The notes beneath the pieces were generated by a model that searched no databases, was not told where the DNA came from, and saw only the letters and a program-made list of their open reading frames with translations. Of a stretch of DNA of 64,000 bases, positions 15,676 through 25,010 are shown piece by piece; the stretch's first letter is position 1; each line of letters opens with the position of its first letter. Made by a program: the position numbers and the translations under genes. Location: contig NZ_CP061800.1 of assembly GCF_017377395.1 (NCBI RefSeq), positions 868,001 through 932,000 of the forward strand, given 5' to 3'. Origin of the DNA: Desulfonema magnum (GTDB lineage: Bacteria > Desulfobacterota > Desulfobacteria > Desulfobacterales > 4be13).

Positions 15676-17964
15676 ATGAAAACCAGTAAGATGAGATTCG
15701 CAGTATTTATCGTCTGTCTGACCTTTTTGTTCAGCGTGCCAGTTATTTTGCCTGATGCAAACGCAGGCAGGACAGAATATTTCAGTTCTCCGAGAACTTA
15801 TGTGGTAACAAGCGGTGTGAATTACCGCGTCGCACCGAATAAGAATTCTCAGAAATACGGAACCCTGAAAAAAGGTCAGACCGTAATGGTCAGCGGTATC
15901 GTAAAAGACTGGTATGAGATTGTGCTTCAGAACGGGGGCAATGCTTATGCCTGGAATACATACCTTGCACCGGCAAACTTGGTAACAAAGGCATCGCAGT
16001 CAGCTTCGACACCAGAAGCGGAAGCGGAACATGCTTGCGGAACTATTCCGAATCTGCATTTGGGTGATTTCCCACATGTTGAAGATCAGGTTTTTGATGT
16101 GAAATTAAAACCCTATGGCAGAATTTGTTTTTTTATATCTGAAGATCAGGAATATGATAATGATCCTATAAAGTACAAGCCTTTTATCATACCTGCCTAT
16201 GGCAAAGGCAAAGATGCTGTTTTCGAGCCTGAGGATATTGGCGGAGGTGAGGCGGAAAAATGTGAAATCAAGGCAATATCCTTTTCTGATATGGATGGTA
16301 ACGGGCTGAAGGATGTCATTGTTGTGGCTTCCTGTCGGAGATCCGCTTCAGGATGGTATAATAACAATCGGATTTATTATAATAAAGGAAAATCCCGAAG
16401 ATTTCAAAGCGATATGAGTATGGATAGGCAAGCCAGCAAATTCAGCACCGTTGCCCAGATAAAAAAGAATTTGCGTGGAAAAAAAGTCAGCCCGGCTCCG
16501 GCCCCTCTGATTTCTGCCCAGCCGACAATACAGAAAGGTGTTGTTTATAAAGATTATCATGTGGGCTGGACCGGACGCCAAAACCTTCAGAATAAATATT
16601 TCTTTAATGTAACAGATGATACGCCTGAATCAGACTGGACTCTGGCGGTAAGCGCCGTGACCAGCGGCTGCGGAACAACGTCGGGTTCTGTTTTTATGGG
16701 AAAAGAAGGAATGCGGGGCGAGGTGGTCGGCACATGGAACAATCAGAATACAGCGTGTTACGACGCGACTGACCAGCCCGGAAACCCGAATAAGATTGGT
16801 CTGACCCCGCAACTGGTGAATTATGCAAAGCAGAAGCAGACAAAAGAATTTACCGTAGATGTAAGTCGAATTGTGAACGGAAACGGACGGTATGCGGCAG
16901 AGTGGAAATATGATTCAGGATGTTGCGCTGCATTTGTTACCGGGATGGAACTCAGAGGGCAAAAACAGGCGAGACTTGCCGCTTCCACAGAAGAAATAAA
17001 GCTGGACGATGCTTTGAGAGAGAAGTTAATCAGCTTGTTTTATTATTTGGAGGCTGGCGAGGTAACATCCTTCCGACGAGGGAGCGTCCCCCCGGACAAG
17101 GATATGATTTCTTTTGCCATGCTCTGTCTTGATAATTTGGGAGAACTCGGGAAAATAGATGCATCTTATAATTACAGGGTGCCAGTTCAGCGTGTGGATA
17201 AGATAACGATGAGGTATTTTGGGAGGAAAGTTGAGCCTCGCTCTGTCGCAGATTCTTTTACCTGCAGAAACGGTTATTATGTTATACCATCGACCGGCGC
17301 TTCCGGCCCGGATATTGATATTGTCGGATTCCACCCCTTAGGTAATAACCTTTATGAGGTTTACGCGAAATTAGATGATGAATCTCCCGGGAAGCAGAAA
17401 GTCGTTTTGAAGATGGAATCATCCGACAGATTCATGGTCGTCGAATATATGAAGCCGATTACCAAGGCAGAATATACAGACACGCCCTATACAGCTAATT
17501 CTTCTTTGAATGTGATATTTAGGACAGATAGTTGGAACAATAATTTTGTGCAGAACGGTGCCCGGGAATATAACGTAGCCAAAGGCAGTTTCATTTCTCG
17601 TTTGTGGGACGAAAGCATACGCGATCCAAACGGAGAGCAGCCCCACAATTTCATGGGAGAAGGTTCTCACGTTCAAAATCGGAAATGCTATAAAAAATTT
17701 AGCAAAGGTGATGTGGCTATTTTTTATTGGTTAGATTATGACAGGGGGGATGGCGGCTGGGTGAGTCTCGAATGGATTCCGGGAAAGGGCTTTTTTTGGA
17801 TCAGCAGCCAAGATGAGGACAGAGAATATAAACTTAAATCAGGCAAGTCCGCATATGTCGCATGGAAAGAGAGCGGATCGCTAATTTCAATCACAGTGGA
17901 AACTCCTGATAACTATCCGGGAACACCACAAAATTCTGTGGTGTATGAGTTTTCCGCAAACTAA
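15676..17964 (+). CDS. Large exported SH3b-domain protein
   Basis: 762 residues. Signal peptide FAVFIVCLTFLFSVPVIL. SH3b domain at ~37-95 (YVVTSGVNYRVAPNKNSQKY, GTLKKGQTVMVSGIVKDWYE), a paralogue of the one at 13791. Around residue 210 there is an FG-GAP/EF-hand-like segment, FSDMDGNGLKDVIVVASC, reminiscent of VCBS/integrin repeats. The remainder (beta-rich, with paired Cys such as DSGCCAAFV) is unassigned. Probably a periplasmic or surface protein. RBS GGAGG; the palindromic terminator follows at 17988. Confidence 0.8.
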   Translation: MKTSKMRFAVFIVCLTFLFSVPVILPDANAGRTEYFSSPRTYVVTSGVNYRVAPNKNSQKYGTLKKGQTVMVSGIVKDWYEIVLQNGGNAYAWNTYLAPANLVTKASQSASTPEAEAEHACGTIPNLHLGDFPHVEDQVFDVKLKPYGRICFFISEDQEYDNDPIKYKPFIIPAYGKGKDAVFEPEDIGGGEAEKCEIKAISFSDMDGNGLKDVIVVASCRRSASGWYNNNRIYYNKGKSRRFQSDMSMDRQASKFSTVAQIKKNLRGKKVSPAPAPLISAQPTIQKGVVYKDYHVGWTGRQNLQNKYFFNVTDDTPESDWTLAVSAVTSGCGTTSGSVFMGKEGMRGEVVGTWNNQNTACYDATDQPGNPNKIGLTPQLVNYAKQKQTKEFTVDVSRIVNGNGRYAAEWKYDSGCCAAFVTGMELRGQKQARLAASTEEIKLDDALREKLISLFYYLEAGEVTSFRRGSVPPDKDMISFAMLCLDNLGELGKIDASYNYRVPVQRVDKITMRYFGRKVEPRSVADSFTCRNGYYVIPSTGASGPDIDIVGFHPLGNNLYEVYAKLDDESPGKQKVVLKMESSDRFMVVEYMKPITKAEYTDTPYTANSSLNVIFRTDSWNNNFVQNGAREYNVAKGSFISRLWDESIRDPNGEQPHNFMGEGSHVQNRKCYKKFSKGDVAIFYWLDYDRGDGGWVSLEWIPGKGFFWISSQDEDREYKLKSGKSAYVAWKESGSLISITVETPDNYPGTPQNSVVYEFSAN

Positions 17965-17987
17965 CGTCATGGATTGATCAGACTGCC

Positions 17988-18026
17988 AAAACCTCCGAGG
18001 TTTTCAAAACCTCGGAGGTTTTTTAT
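17988..18026 (+). terminator. Palindromic terminator
   Basis: AAAACCTCCGAGGTTTTCAA and its complement, followed by TTTTTT. A third member of the CCTCSSAGG palindrome family. The rest of the gap to 18357 is AT-rich with two GTGAAAGAAAATTT direct repeats; I see no gene. Confidence 0.7.
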
Positions 18027-18357
18027 TGTATCCGAAACTTCGCAGGTCTGCTGCCGAATTTATACCTGAAAATTTATGTCCGGGTACGCTTCATAGCCAG
18101 ATCAGACTCCGAAAGCTAACCTCCAAATATATCCTCCTGTTTTCCTTTTTTCTCCATCACTTTCATCCCCCCCGAAGCCTTGGCAATTCATTATCGGGAG
18201 AAAATTTAATCATTAAGTGAAAGAAAATTTATCCCCGGGTGTCTATGATAGTTAAGAATTTCATCTGACATTCACAAAAAAAATTTAATTCTGTGAAAGA
18301 AAATTTTTGAAAGTGCGTCAGTAAATATCAAACACCAAAACATGCCCGGAGGTCAAT

Positions 18358-19233
18358 ATGAACACTTACATATCAATATCTCATCTCATTAAAATTTCCC
18401 TGCTGACAGTATCGGTTTGCCTTCTGCTGTATCCCATTGGCGCTGTTGCCGGAAAAACCTCTCCATCCCGTGTAAATTCCATAAAGATTGAGAAATCCGA
18501 CAATACGATTTCCGTCAATCTCGTTAATGCGGATATTTCAGATGTCGCAAAAGCCCTCTCAGAACAGACCGGAATAAAAGTGCTTTTAGATGAAAGCATC
18601 ACCCGGACGGTCACATCGAAATTTCAGAATATGCCCGTTGAGCAGGGCATAAAGCGATTACTCGGCCATTCTCTCAGCAGCGCTTTCGTGTTTGCCAAGG
18701 AGACCGGTCCGTCCGGAAAAGAGACCTATCGCCTGGACACAGTAAAAATATTTAATACCGGAAAAATGTTGTCAGCCAGCTACAAAAAATTTGACGGAAA
18801 CATCCGATATCCTGAAAAAGCAAACACATTTTCAAAACCTGATATTTCTGATGCGAAAATGCGGCACCAGATGCCCGGAAGCCCCGGAGCCATAAGATAT
18901 GAGATACTTCAGGCAAGACAGAATCTTAATATCATTCACAAGAAAAGCAAACGTGAAAGAGACAGGGCAAAAAGAAAGGTCGCTGAAATCAGGATGAAAC
19001 TGAGCCGGGCTGTTTCTCCTGATGAAAGAAGCTCGCTGACAAAAAAACTGAGCTTCGCGAATCAGGAACTCTCTCGTATAAACAATTTGAACCGAAACAT
19101 CATAACAGATGAGGAAAGAAATTTAAGATATCTGGTCGAAGAGGAAGCAAAGATACAACAAAAAGGAAAATTTACTGAGAGACTGCGTGAATCCGAAGCG
19201 CAGCAGAAGCTCGGAGAGCGGAGGAAACAATGA
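18358..19233 (+). CDS. Exported STN-domain protein with C-terminal coiled coil
   Basis: 291 residues. Signal peptide LLTVSVCLLLYPIGAVAG. Residues ~45-110 form an STN (secretin/TonB N-terminal) domain: SVNLVNADISDVAKALSEQT, IKVLLDESITRTVTSKFQNM, VEQGIKRLLGHS. From ~190 the sequence is highly charged and helical (ARQNLNIIHKKSKRERDRAK), predicting a coiled coil. There is no secretin pore or TonB barrel, so it is a stand-alone periplasmic STN protein. Its stop overlaps the next start (ATGA), implying coupled translation. Confidence 0.78.
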   Translation: MNTYISISHLIKISLLTVSVCLLLYPIGAVAGKTSPSRVNSIKIEKSDNTISVNLVNADISDVAKALSEQTGIKVLLDESITRTVTSKFQNMPVEQGIKRLLGHSLSSAFVFAKETGPSGKETYRLDTVKIFNTGKMLSASYKKFDGNIRYPEKANTFSKPDISDAKMRHQMPGSPGAIRYEILQARQNLNIIHKKSKRERDRAKRKVAEIRMKLSRAVSPDERSSLTKKLSFANQELSRINNLNRNIITDEERNLRYLVEEEAKIQQKGKFTERLRESEAQQKLGERRKQ

Positions 19234-19421
19234 TGCGGTCTGCATTGATACTGACTGTCGGATGCTGGACACTGGCTGCCGGATGTTATTTTCTGGATAT
19301 TGATTCCTGGCTGATGGCTGCCGGCGCATGGCTGGCGGGTATGGTTTGCTGGTTGTTTACGCTCCGATATCAACTGAACAGACAGCAGACGATAAATATC
19401 CGGCAGCATAAATCAGGTTGA
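19230..19421 (+). CDS. Small two-segment membrane protein
   Basis: 63 residues in two hydrophobic hairpin segments, LILTVGCWTLAAGCYFLDI and WLMAAGAWLAGMVCWLFTL, with a basic tail. The ATG overlaps the stop of the STN gene by 4 bp, which is the main evidence that it is real. Family not recognised. Confidence 0.6.
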   Translation: MMRSALILTVGCWTLAAGCYFLDIDSWLMAAGAWLAGMVCWLFTLRYQLNRQQTINIRQHKSG

Positions 19422-19467
19422 ACAATGATGAATACCTTTGACGCCAAACCACAGGAGGACAGGGATT

Positions 19468-19551
19468 ATGAAGAGCTTAAACAAAGAAGCAGGACTGCTG
19501 AGATTTTTTGCAGTCTCATTCTTTATCTTCTTCTCAGTGATGTTAAAATAG
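19468..19551 (+). pseudogene. Orphan signal peptide, relic of the repeat-protein gene
   Basis: 27 codons with a good RBS (GGAGGACAGGGATT) ahead of ATG. AGLLRFFAVSFFIFFSVM parallels KGLRFIVAVFFLTFSVM, the signal peptide of the large protein starting at 19630, then stops. Read as a degenerate duplicate 5' end. Confidence 0.45.
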
Positions 19552-19629
19552 AAACAGCAGAGGCAGTTAACTGAAACTGTTTGTAATATTTTTTAATTTT
19601 TAGCATGAAATTTACGGAGGACAGGCACC

Positions 19630-22600
19630 ATGAAGAAACAAAATATCGCAAAAGGGCTGAGGTTTATTGTGGCCGTATTCTTTCTCACCTTCTCGGTGAT
19701 GGGCGGGATGGCGGCAGCGCAGAATAATAATGCAGGTTTCACGAATGATAACGGAGAACTGACGGGAATCGGCAAGGATATCTCTGATCTTGGTTATGGA
19801 AACATCCCCCTTGGTGATTTTGATTTTGACTTTGAACCGCTTAATGTTGACGGATATGAAGATATCACATCTGCTGATTTTGACTTTGAAGCATTTGAGC
19901 TTGACGGATATGAAGATATTCTTCTCGCTGATTTTGACTTTGAAGCATTTGAGCTTGACGGATATGAAGATATCCTCCTCGGTGATTTTGACTTTGAAGC
20001 ATTTGAGCTTGACGGATATGAAGATATCTCCCTCACTGATTTTGACTTTGGCTTTGAACCACTTGATCTTGACGGATATGAGGATATCGCATTTGCTGAC
20101 TTTGAACCGGACTTGGTCTTGCCGGATGAGGGAAACTATGTCACTATCAGCGGTGTTGTAAAAGATAGCGACGGTCAGCCCGTTCAGAATGCCTGGATCA
20201 ATGCCAAACCTGATTTTTTGGAGCCTGATCTCGAACCTGATGTCTTGGATTCCGATCTTGAATCTGCTTTTTTGGATATTGAACTCGAATCTGATATCTC
20301 TGCTTCCGACGCAGAACCTGAGGATGGAAATAAGATCATGCCCTTGAATGGCATTGAAGTCAGACCCGATACTTGGAACAAATTTTGTTTTAGCCACGGC
20401 GGAGAAACAGATGAGAATGGCGCGTTTTCCATATCTGTAAGTGAAGGTTGCTCCTATGACTTGTTTATTAATGTTCACAAGTTATCAGATACCACGGCCA
20501 TCAGCGGTTTTTTTCAGGATGCTGACGGCGGAACCGGTTCTGATCCGGGTGCGGATGTCCAATGGTCAGGCAGCGTCACCAATGACTGGGCAGAAAGAAC
20601 CATGATAGAAGCCGGAGCGGACGGTGTCAGCGGCGTGGAGATCATATTGGGAAAAGGTTCCAGAATATACGGAAAAGCTTTCGATTCTGACGGAAAACCA
20701 GTTAAGGAACTCTGGATTGATGCACACGCGGATATCCCGGGCGGCTGGGGCAGCGCATCCACAGATGAAGAAGGAAATTTTTCCATTGTCGTACCTCCCG
20801 GAGAAGGATACCGACTCAGCTCCTGGCCCTGGGAAGGCGTTTTTATAGGCGGTTACTGGAAAGTTGGTGAGGATAGCGCTCTGACAACTTCTGGCAAGGA
20901 CGGTTCTCTTTCACCGAATTGGAACGAAGCCACACTCTTGGACGCAACCACAGACACAGAAATTAACATCATATTTGACGCGGGCAATACCATTTCCGGT
21001 CGTGTCGTGGACGAAGCAGGCGATCCGGTTTCAGGAATATGGGTGAACGCCAGTTCCGGTTCTCTTTACAAAGATGGTATTTTTGAAGATGAGGATGTTA
21101 ATTCTGAGGACAAGTATTTGGACGAATTTATGTGTATGCCTTCGTCGCTTTGGTATGGTGCCGCCACAGACGAAAACGGTTATTATGAGATCGCTGTTTA
21201 TCCGGCTTCGGATTACAGAGTGAGTGTGCAGGGCAATGGTGTTTATCGGACCATGTATTACAATAATACGTTGAAATGGAAAGATGCCACTCTTATAGAT
21301 GCAAGCAGCAATGCCGTCACAGGGATAGACTTTGCATTGAATATGGGCGCAAGTATAGCTGGCACACTGTCCGGTCTTGAAGAAGGCGACAACGCTTATA
21401 TTGAGGTATGGAGTGATTCCGGAAAAGGCTGGGGCAGTGCGGAACTGACAGGAACAGGTTCTGACCTTTCTTTTAAAGTACGCGGCCTTGAGGATGGCGA
21501 TGATTACAGAATCAATGTCTGGGCAGAGGGTTATCTGAACGGCTACGTGGGAGAAGACGGAAAACTCGTTTTATGGGAAGATGCGGTATTCTTTGCTACC
21601 GGAACAACAACCGCAAACATAAAACTGAGTACAGGGAAAAAAATTTCCGGCACATTGTCCGGTTTGTCCGCAGGTGACAGGGTATGGATAGACGCATACA
21701 GCGATTCCGTATGGAGCAAGGGCGGAATCGAAGTGACAGCAGAAGGCGACACCGCCGATTTTACCCTGTCCGGTCTTGCAGACGCATCTGATTTCAGAGT
21801 TTCAGTAAACGCGAAAGGGTATATGAGCGGTTTTTACGGAGGAGCAGGGTCTGCTCTTGTTTCTTATGATAATGCAACATTGGTCAGCACAGTTGACGGA
21901 GATGTTTCCGAAGTGAATATTGCAATGAGTACCGGTAATTCTGTCAGCGGTGTTATTAAAGGGCTGGACCCTGATGACCGGGCATGGATCAATGCCTGGA
22001 GTGAAAGCGGCGCTTCTTCCGGCGGAACAGAGGTGATCGGAACAGGTTCTGATGTGGCTTATGAAATTAACTGTCTTGGTGTGGCCTCGGATTTCCGTGT
22101 TTCAATTCAGGCGAAAGGTTATATCGGCGGCTGCTACGGCGATGACGGACTTACAGACTGGGAAAACGCCGCTCTGGTGGATTCAGAGGCAAACCCGGGC
22201 AACATAAATCTCGAACTTTCCAAGGGCAAGACAATTTCAGGTACAATTACAGGACTTGCCAAAGGCGAATGGGCATGGATTGAAGCCCGGCGGGAAAAGG
22301 CCGATCAGTACAGAGAGCCGATGCTCCTGGTAATGACGGATATGGCTTATGATGAGTGCGGAATCAGATGGAATGAGAATTCCTGGGGCGGAACAGAAGT
22401 GAAAGGGACAGGTTCTCCTGTTAATTATACGATTACGGGACTTTCCTCGGCAGATGACTTTATCGTCACGTTCCGGCCCGAAGGCCATGCGCCTGAAGTC
22501 AGAACCGGTATTGATACCAGTACTGACCCTGAGAACATAGACTTTATTGCTTCGGAAGGCAAGTGTATCTCCGGCTCCGTAGAAGGTGCGGAACCCCGCG

Positions 22601-23595
22601 AGTGGGTATCTGTCAATGTCTGGAATGAGACAACATGGGATGGCGGATATGCCGAAATCATGGCTGATGCGGACGGAAAGGCCAGTTATGAGATAAAAGG
22701 ACTCGGAAGCGGTTCGGGCTATGTGGTCAGCGCATGGTCAGGCAGAAAGAATCTCTTTTATGATCAGCAGATGTCATGGGACGATGCAACCCGCGTTGAT
22801 CTTTCAAACGGAGACGCCGCTGATGTAAACTTTAATTTTGACGCCATTAAAATGTACACGCTTTCGGGTGAGATCGCAGGTCTGGAAGATAACACGCTTG
22901 TGTGGACAGACGCATGGAGCGAGACCGGACACGGATGGGGTAATACTGAAAGACGCGGTAACGGAACATTCTCCATGGAGCTTCCTGCGGGAATCTACAA
23001 AGTCGGAATTTACGCGGATGGTTATATCAAAGCTTATTATAATGCAGATTCAGGCTGTCTGACCGAGGATTGGGCAGAAGCAAAACCGGTTGCGGTATCT
23101 GATAACACGGACCTGGGTCTGCTCACACTCTCTTCCGGATACACTGTCTCCGGCGTGGTTACGAACTCGGAAGGTGATGCGGTCTCCAGAGTGTGGGTAG
23201 ATGTTTACAGCAATAGCAAAGATTTTGGCGGCGGGGCAATGACAAACCGCAATGGCGAATACAAAATATCTGGTCTTTCAGATGGCAGCTATGTGGTAAA
23301 TGTATGGAGCATGAACGGAAACTTCGAAGGCGAGCTTGCCATTGAGGGAAGTGATGTGGCTTATGACATCTCTCTTGACGGTGGAAATATCGGAGATTTA
23401 TACGGCATAGCTGACGACAGTGATATTGTGTTCTTGTTTGATGAAAACGATACATTTGTTAATGCCACAGAGACAGATGATTCCGGTAACTATACCTTCA
23501 CCGGACTTGCCGAGGGTAGCTACACGGTAAAAGTGAAGTCTGATAAAGCAGATGGTTATGAAGTTTTAAACGCTGCAATGGTCGAAAGCAGATAA
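19630..23595 (+). CDS. Giant secreted repeat protein with carboxypeptidase-regulatory-like domains
   Basis: 1321 residues. Signal peptide LRFIVAVFFLTFSVMGGMAA. Residues ~60-160 hold five or six copies of an 18-residue acidic repeat (core DFDFEAFELDGYEDILL; 54-bp DNA units at ~19816-20110). The rest is a chain of beta-sandwich modules. Their starts recur as ISGVVKDSDGQPVQNAWI, ISGRVVDEAGDPVSGIWV, ISGTLSGLSAGDRVWIDAYS and VSGVVTNSEGDAVSRVWV, typical of carboxypeptidase-regulatory-like/SdrB-type domains. It is highly acidic, likely Ca-binding and surface-displayed or released. No dockerin, LPXTG or PEP-CTERM tail is visible. Mosaic module similarity suggests expansion by recombination. Confidence 0.8.
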   Translation: MKKQNIAKGLRFIVAVFFLTFSVMGGMAAAQNNNAGFTNDNGELTGIGKDISDLGYGNIPLGDFDFDFEPLNVDGYEDITSADFDFEAFELDGYEDILLADFDFEAFELDGYEDILLGDFDFEAFELDGYEDISLTDFDFGFEPLDLDGYEDIAFADFEPDLVLPDEGNYVTISGVVKDSDGQPVQNAWINAKPDFLEPDLEPDVLDSDLESAFLDIELESDISASDAEPEDGNKIMPLNGIEVRPDTWNKFCFSHGGETDENGAFSISVSEGCSYDLFINVHKLSDTTAISGFFQDADGGTGSDPGADVQWSGSVTNDWAERTMIEAGADGVSGVEIILGKGSRIYGKAFDSDGKPVKELWIDAHADIPGGWGSASTDEEGNFSIVVPPGEGYRLSSWPWEGVFIGGYWKVGEDSALTTSGKDGSLSPNWNEATLLDATTDTEINIIFDAGNTISGRVVDEAGDPVSGIWVNASSGSLYKDGIFEDEDVNSEDKYLDEFMCMPSSLWYGAATDENGYYEIAVYPASDYRVSVQGNGVYRTMYYNNTLKWKDATLIDASSNAVTGIDFALNMGASIAGTLSGLEEGDNAYIEVWSDSGKGWGSAELTGTGSDLSFKVRGLEDGDDYRINVWAEGYLNGYVGEDGKLVLWEDAVFFATGTTTANIKLSTGKKISGTLSGLSAGDRVWIDAYSDSVWSKGGIEVTAEGDTADFTLSGLADASDFRVSVNAKGYMSGFYGGAGSALVSYDNATLVSTVDGDVSEVNIAMSTGNSVSGVIKGLDPDDRAWINAWSESGASSGGTEVIGTGSDVAYEINCLGVASDFRVSIQAKGYIGGCYGDDGLTDWENAALVDSEANPGNINLELSKGKTISGTITGLAKGEWAWIEARREKADQYREPMLLVMTDMAYDECGIRWNENSWGGTEVKGTGSPVNYTITGLSSADDFIVTFRPEGHAPEVRTGIDTSTDPENIDFIASEGKCISGSVEGAEPREWVSVNVWNETTWDGGYAEIMADADGKASYEIKGLGSGSGYVVSAWSGRKNLFYDQQMSWDDATRVDLSNGDAADVNFNFDAIKMYTLSGEIAGLEDNTLVWTDAWSETGHGWGNTERRGNGTFSMELPAGIYKVGIYADGYIKAYYNADSGCLTEDWAEAKPVAVSDNTDLGLLTLSSGYTVSGVVTNSEGDAVSRVWVDVYSNSKDFGGGAMTNRNGEYKISGLSDGSYVVNVWSMNGNFEGELAIEGSDVAYDISLDGGNIGDLYGIADDSDIVFLFDENDTFVNATETDDSGNYTFTGLAEGSYTVKVKSDKADGYEVLNAAMVESR

Positions 23596-23747
23596 ACTTG
23601 AAACTTGAAACTTGAAACTTGAAACTTGAAACTTGAAACTTGAAACTTGAAACTTGAAACTTGAAACTTGAAACTCGGAACTTGAAACTTGAAACTTGAA
23701 ACTCGGAACTTGAAATTTGAAACTTGAAATTTGAAACTTGAGATTGG
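23594..23747. repeat. Heptamer microsatellite (CTTGAAA)n
   Basis: About 20 tandem copies of a 7-bp unit, mostly ACTTGAA with a few ACTCGGA variants, starting at the stop codon of the repeat protein. A related array with GAAACTG units lies at 37735-37882. The 7-bp period is out of frame, so length changes would alter any frame crossing it. Confidence 0.9.
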
Positions 23748-23779
23748 GTTTCGGGTTTCAGCTTTGGACGGTGTGAGAT

Positions 23780-24604
23780 ATGCAAGCTTACAATCGTATA
23801 ACGGGTTTTATTCTGATATTATTTTTACTGGCTCCGAGTTCGGCGATGGCGACTTCGCCTGCGGAGCCGTCTGATATTTTCAGCCCGGATCATACACGCG
23901 GGGTATCATCAACTGACAATACCATAACTGTCAATTGGAAGGCTTCAACAGATGCGGACAAAGATTTGAATGGTTATGCCACTTTGTGGGACAATTTCCC
24001 TGATACTGTTCTCTGGTCAAAAAACCGAGGTCCGACTGCCACTTCCGATACTTCTGATTCCCTGGGGGATGGCTCGTGGTACTTTCATATCAGAGCAATA
24101 GATGATGGCGGAAATTACAGCAAAACCGTGCATTACGGCCCTTTTATCATAGATACTCAGCCTGATATTTTTTCCGTAAATCCGGGGGTCGGTAACCGTG
24201 ATAGTGCCACCGGTGTTGTGATAACTGGTACAGATTTTATGTCCGGTGCCACAGTAATGATCGGGGACATCGAAATTGAGAATGTGACGTTTGTAAGTTC
24301 AACGGAACTGAGAGCAACGATTCCCGAAGGGACGGAACCGGGAACTTATGATATCAAAGTCACCAATCCCAACAGCAGAATGACTATTAAAAACAGCGGA
24401 TTTCAAGTAGCAGTTTACAGGATTCAGGATATGGATATAAACGAAGATGATGCAGTTGACCTTACAGATATGATCCTTGGGCTGAAAGTGCTTGCGGGTC
24501 TTAATCCTGCCGGAATTCAATCCGCGGATGAGGTGAATTCGGATGGCAGAATCGAAGTGACCGAAGTGATTTGTATTCTTCGTGTTCTGTCCGAATTGAA
24601 GTAA
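23780..24604 (+). CDS. Exported IPT/TIG and dockerin protein
   Basis: 274 residues. Signal peptide ITGFILILFLLAPSSAMA. Residues ~45-125 resemble a fibronectin III-like domain (TITVNWKASTDADKDLNGYA, DGSWYFHIRAIDDGGNYSKT). Next comes an IPT/TIG domain (VNPGVGNRDSATGVVITGTD, FVSSTELRATIPEGTEPGTY). The C-terminus is a dockerin-like pair of Ca loops (DINEDDAVDLTDMILGLKVL, SADEVNSDGRIEVTEVICIL). Dockerins bind cohesins; no cohesin is in the window. Probably a secreted or surface adhesion protein. Confidence 0.85.
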   Translation: MQAYNRITGFILILFLLAPSSAMATSPAEPSDIFSPDHTRGVSSTDNTITVNWKASTDADKDLNGYATLWDNFPDTVLWSKNRGPTATSDTSDSLGDGSWYFHIRAIDDGGNYSKTVHYGPFIIDTQPDIFSVNPGVGNRDSATGVVITGTDFMSGATVMIGDIEIENVTFVSSTELRATIPEGTEPGTYDIKVTNPNSRMTIKNSGFQVAVYRIQDMDINEDDAVDLTDMILGLKVLAGLNPAGIQSADEVNSDGRIEVTEVICILRVLSELK

Positions 24605-24771
24605 GTTGCACTTTAGTGCGGATCAGTTTTGCAGTTCAGAAAAAGCGGAATGTATTTTTCCTAATTATAACGGAGTTAGAGGAGAACATAACTTTCTGAA
24701 ATTATTATATTAAAACATGCTGTTCTCTCCGAATGTCATTCCGGGAAAAACTGACGCGATGCGCGGCTTAT

Positions 24772-24921
24772 AAGTACCTAACCATAAGTTTCCGATATTT
24801 GTCCGGGAAAGAAACCCGGCTTTTTTTCCGAAATGACCCGTTGTCCGTGAATGAAAAAGCCGGGTTTCTCTGCCGCTCACAGAAAAAAAAGATATATAAA
24901 AAATTTTTGCTCAGGTATTTA
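24772..24921. repeat. Miniature element with AAGTACCT ends
   Basis: The ends are AAGTACCTAACCATAAGTTT and CTCAGGTATTT. The inner pair is AAACCCGGCTTTTTTTCC / GAAAAAGCCGGGTTTC. Sister copies are at 28540-29091 (interrupted) and 29228-29374. The flanking 24605-25010 gap also holds a GCCGCGAAGGCACAAAGACG / GTGTCTTTGCGGC palindrome at ~24922-24982; no gene seen. Confidence 0.75.
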
Positions 24922-25010
24922 ATGCCGCGAAGGCACAAAGACGCGAAGTCTCACAAAGGCTCTCCGTGTCTTTGCGGCATTTTTTTTCCGGTGCAGGACT
25001 CCCCGCTTTC

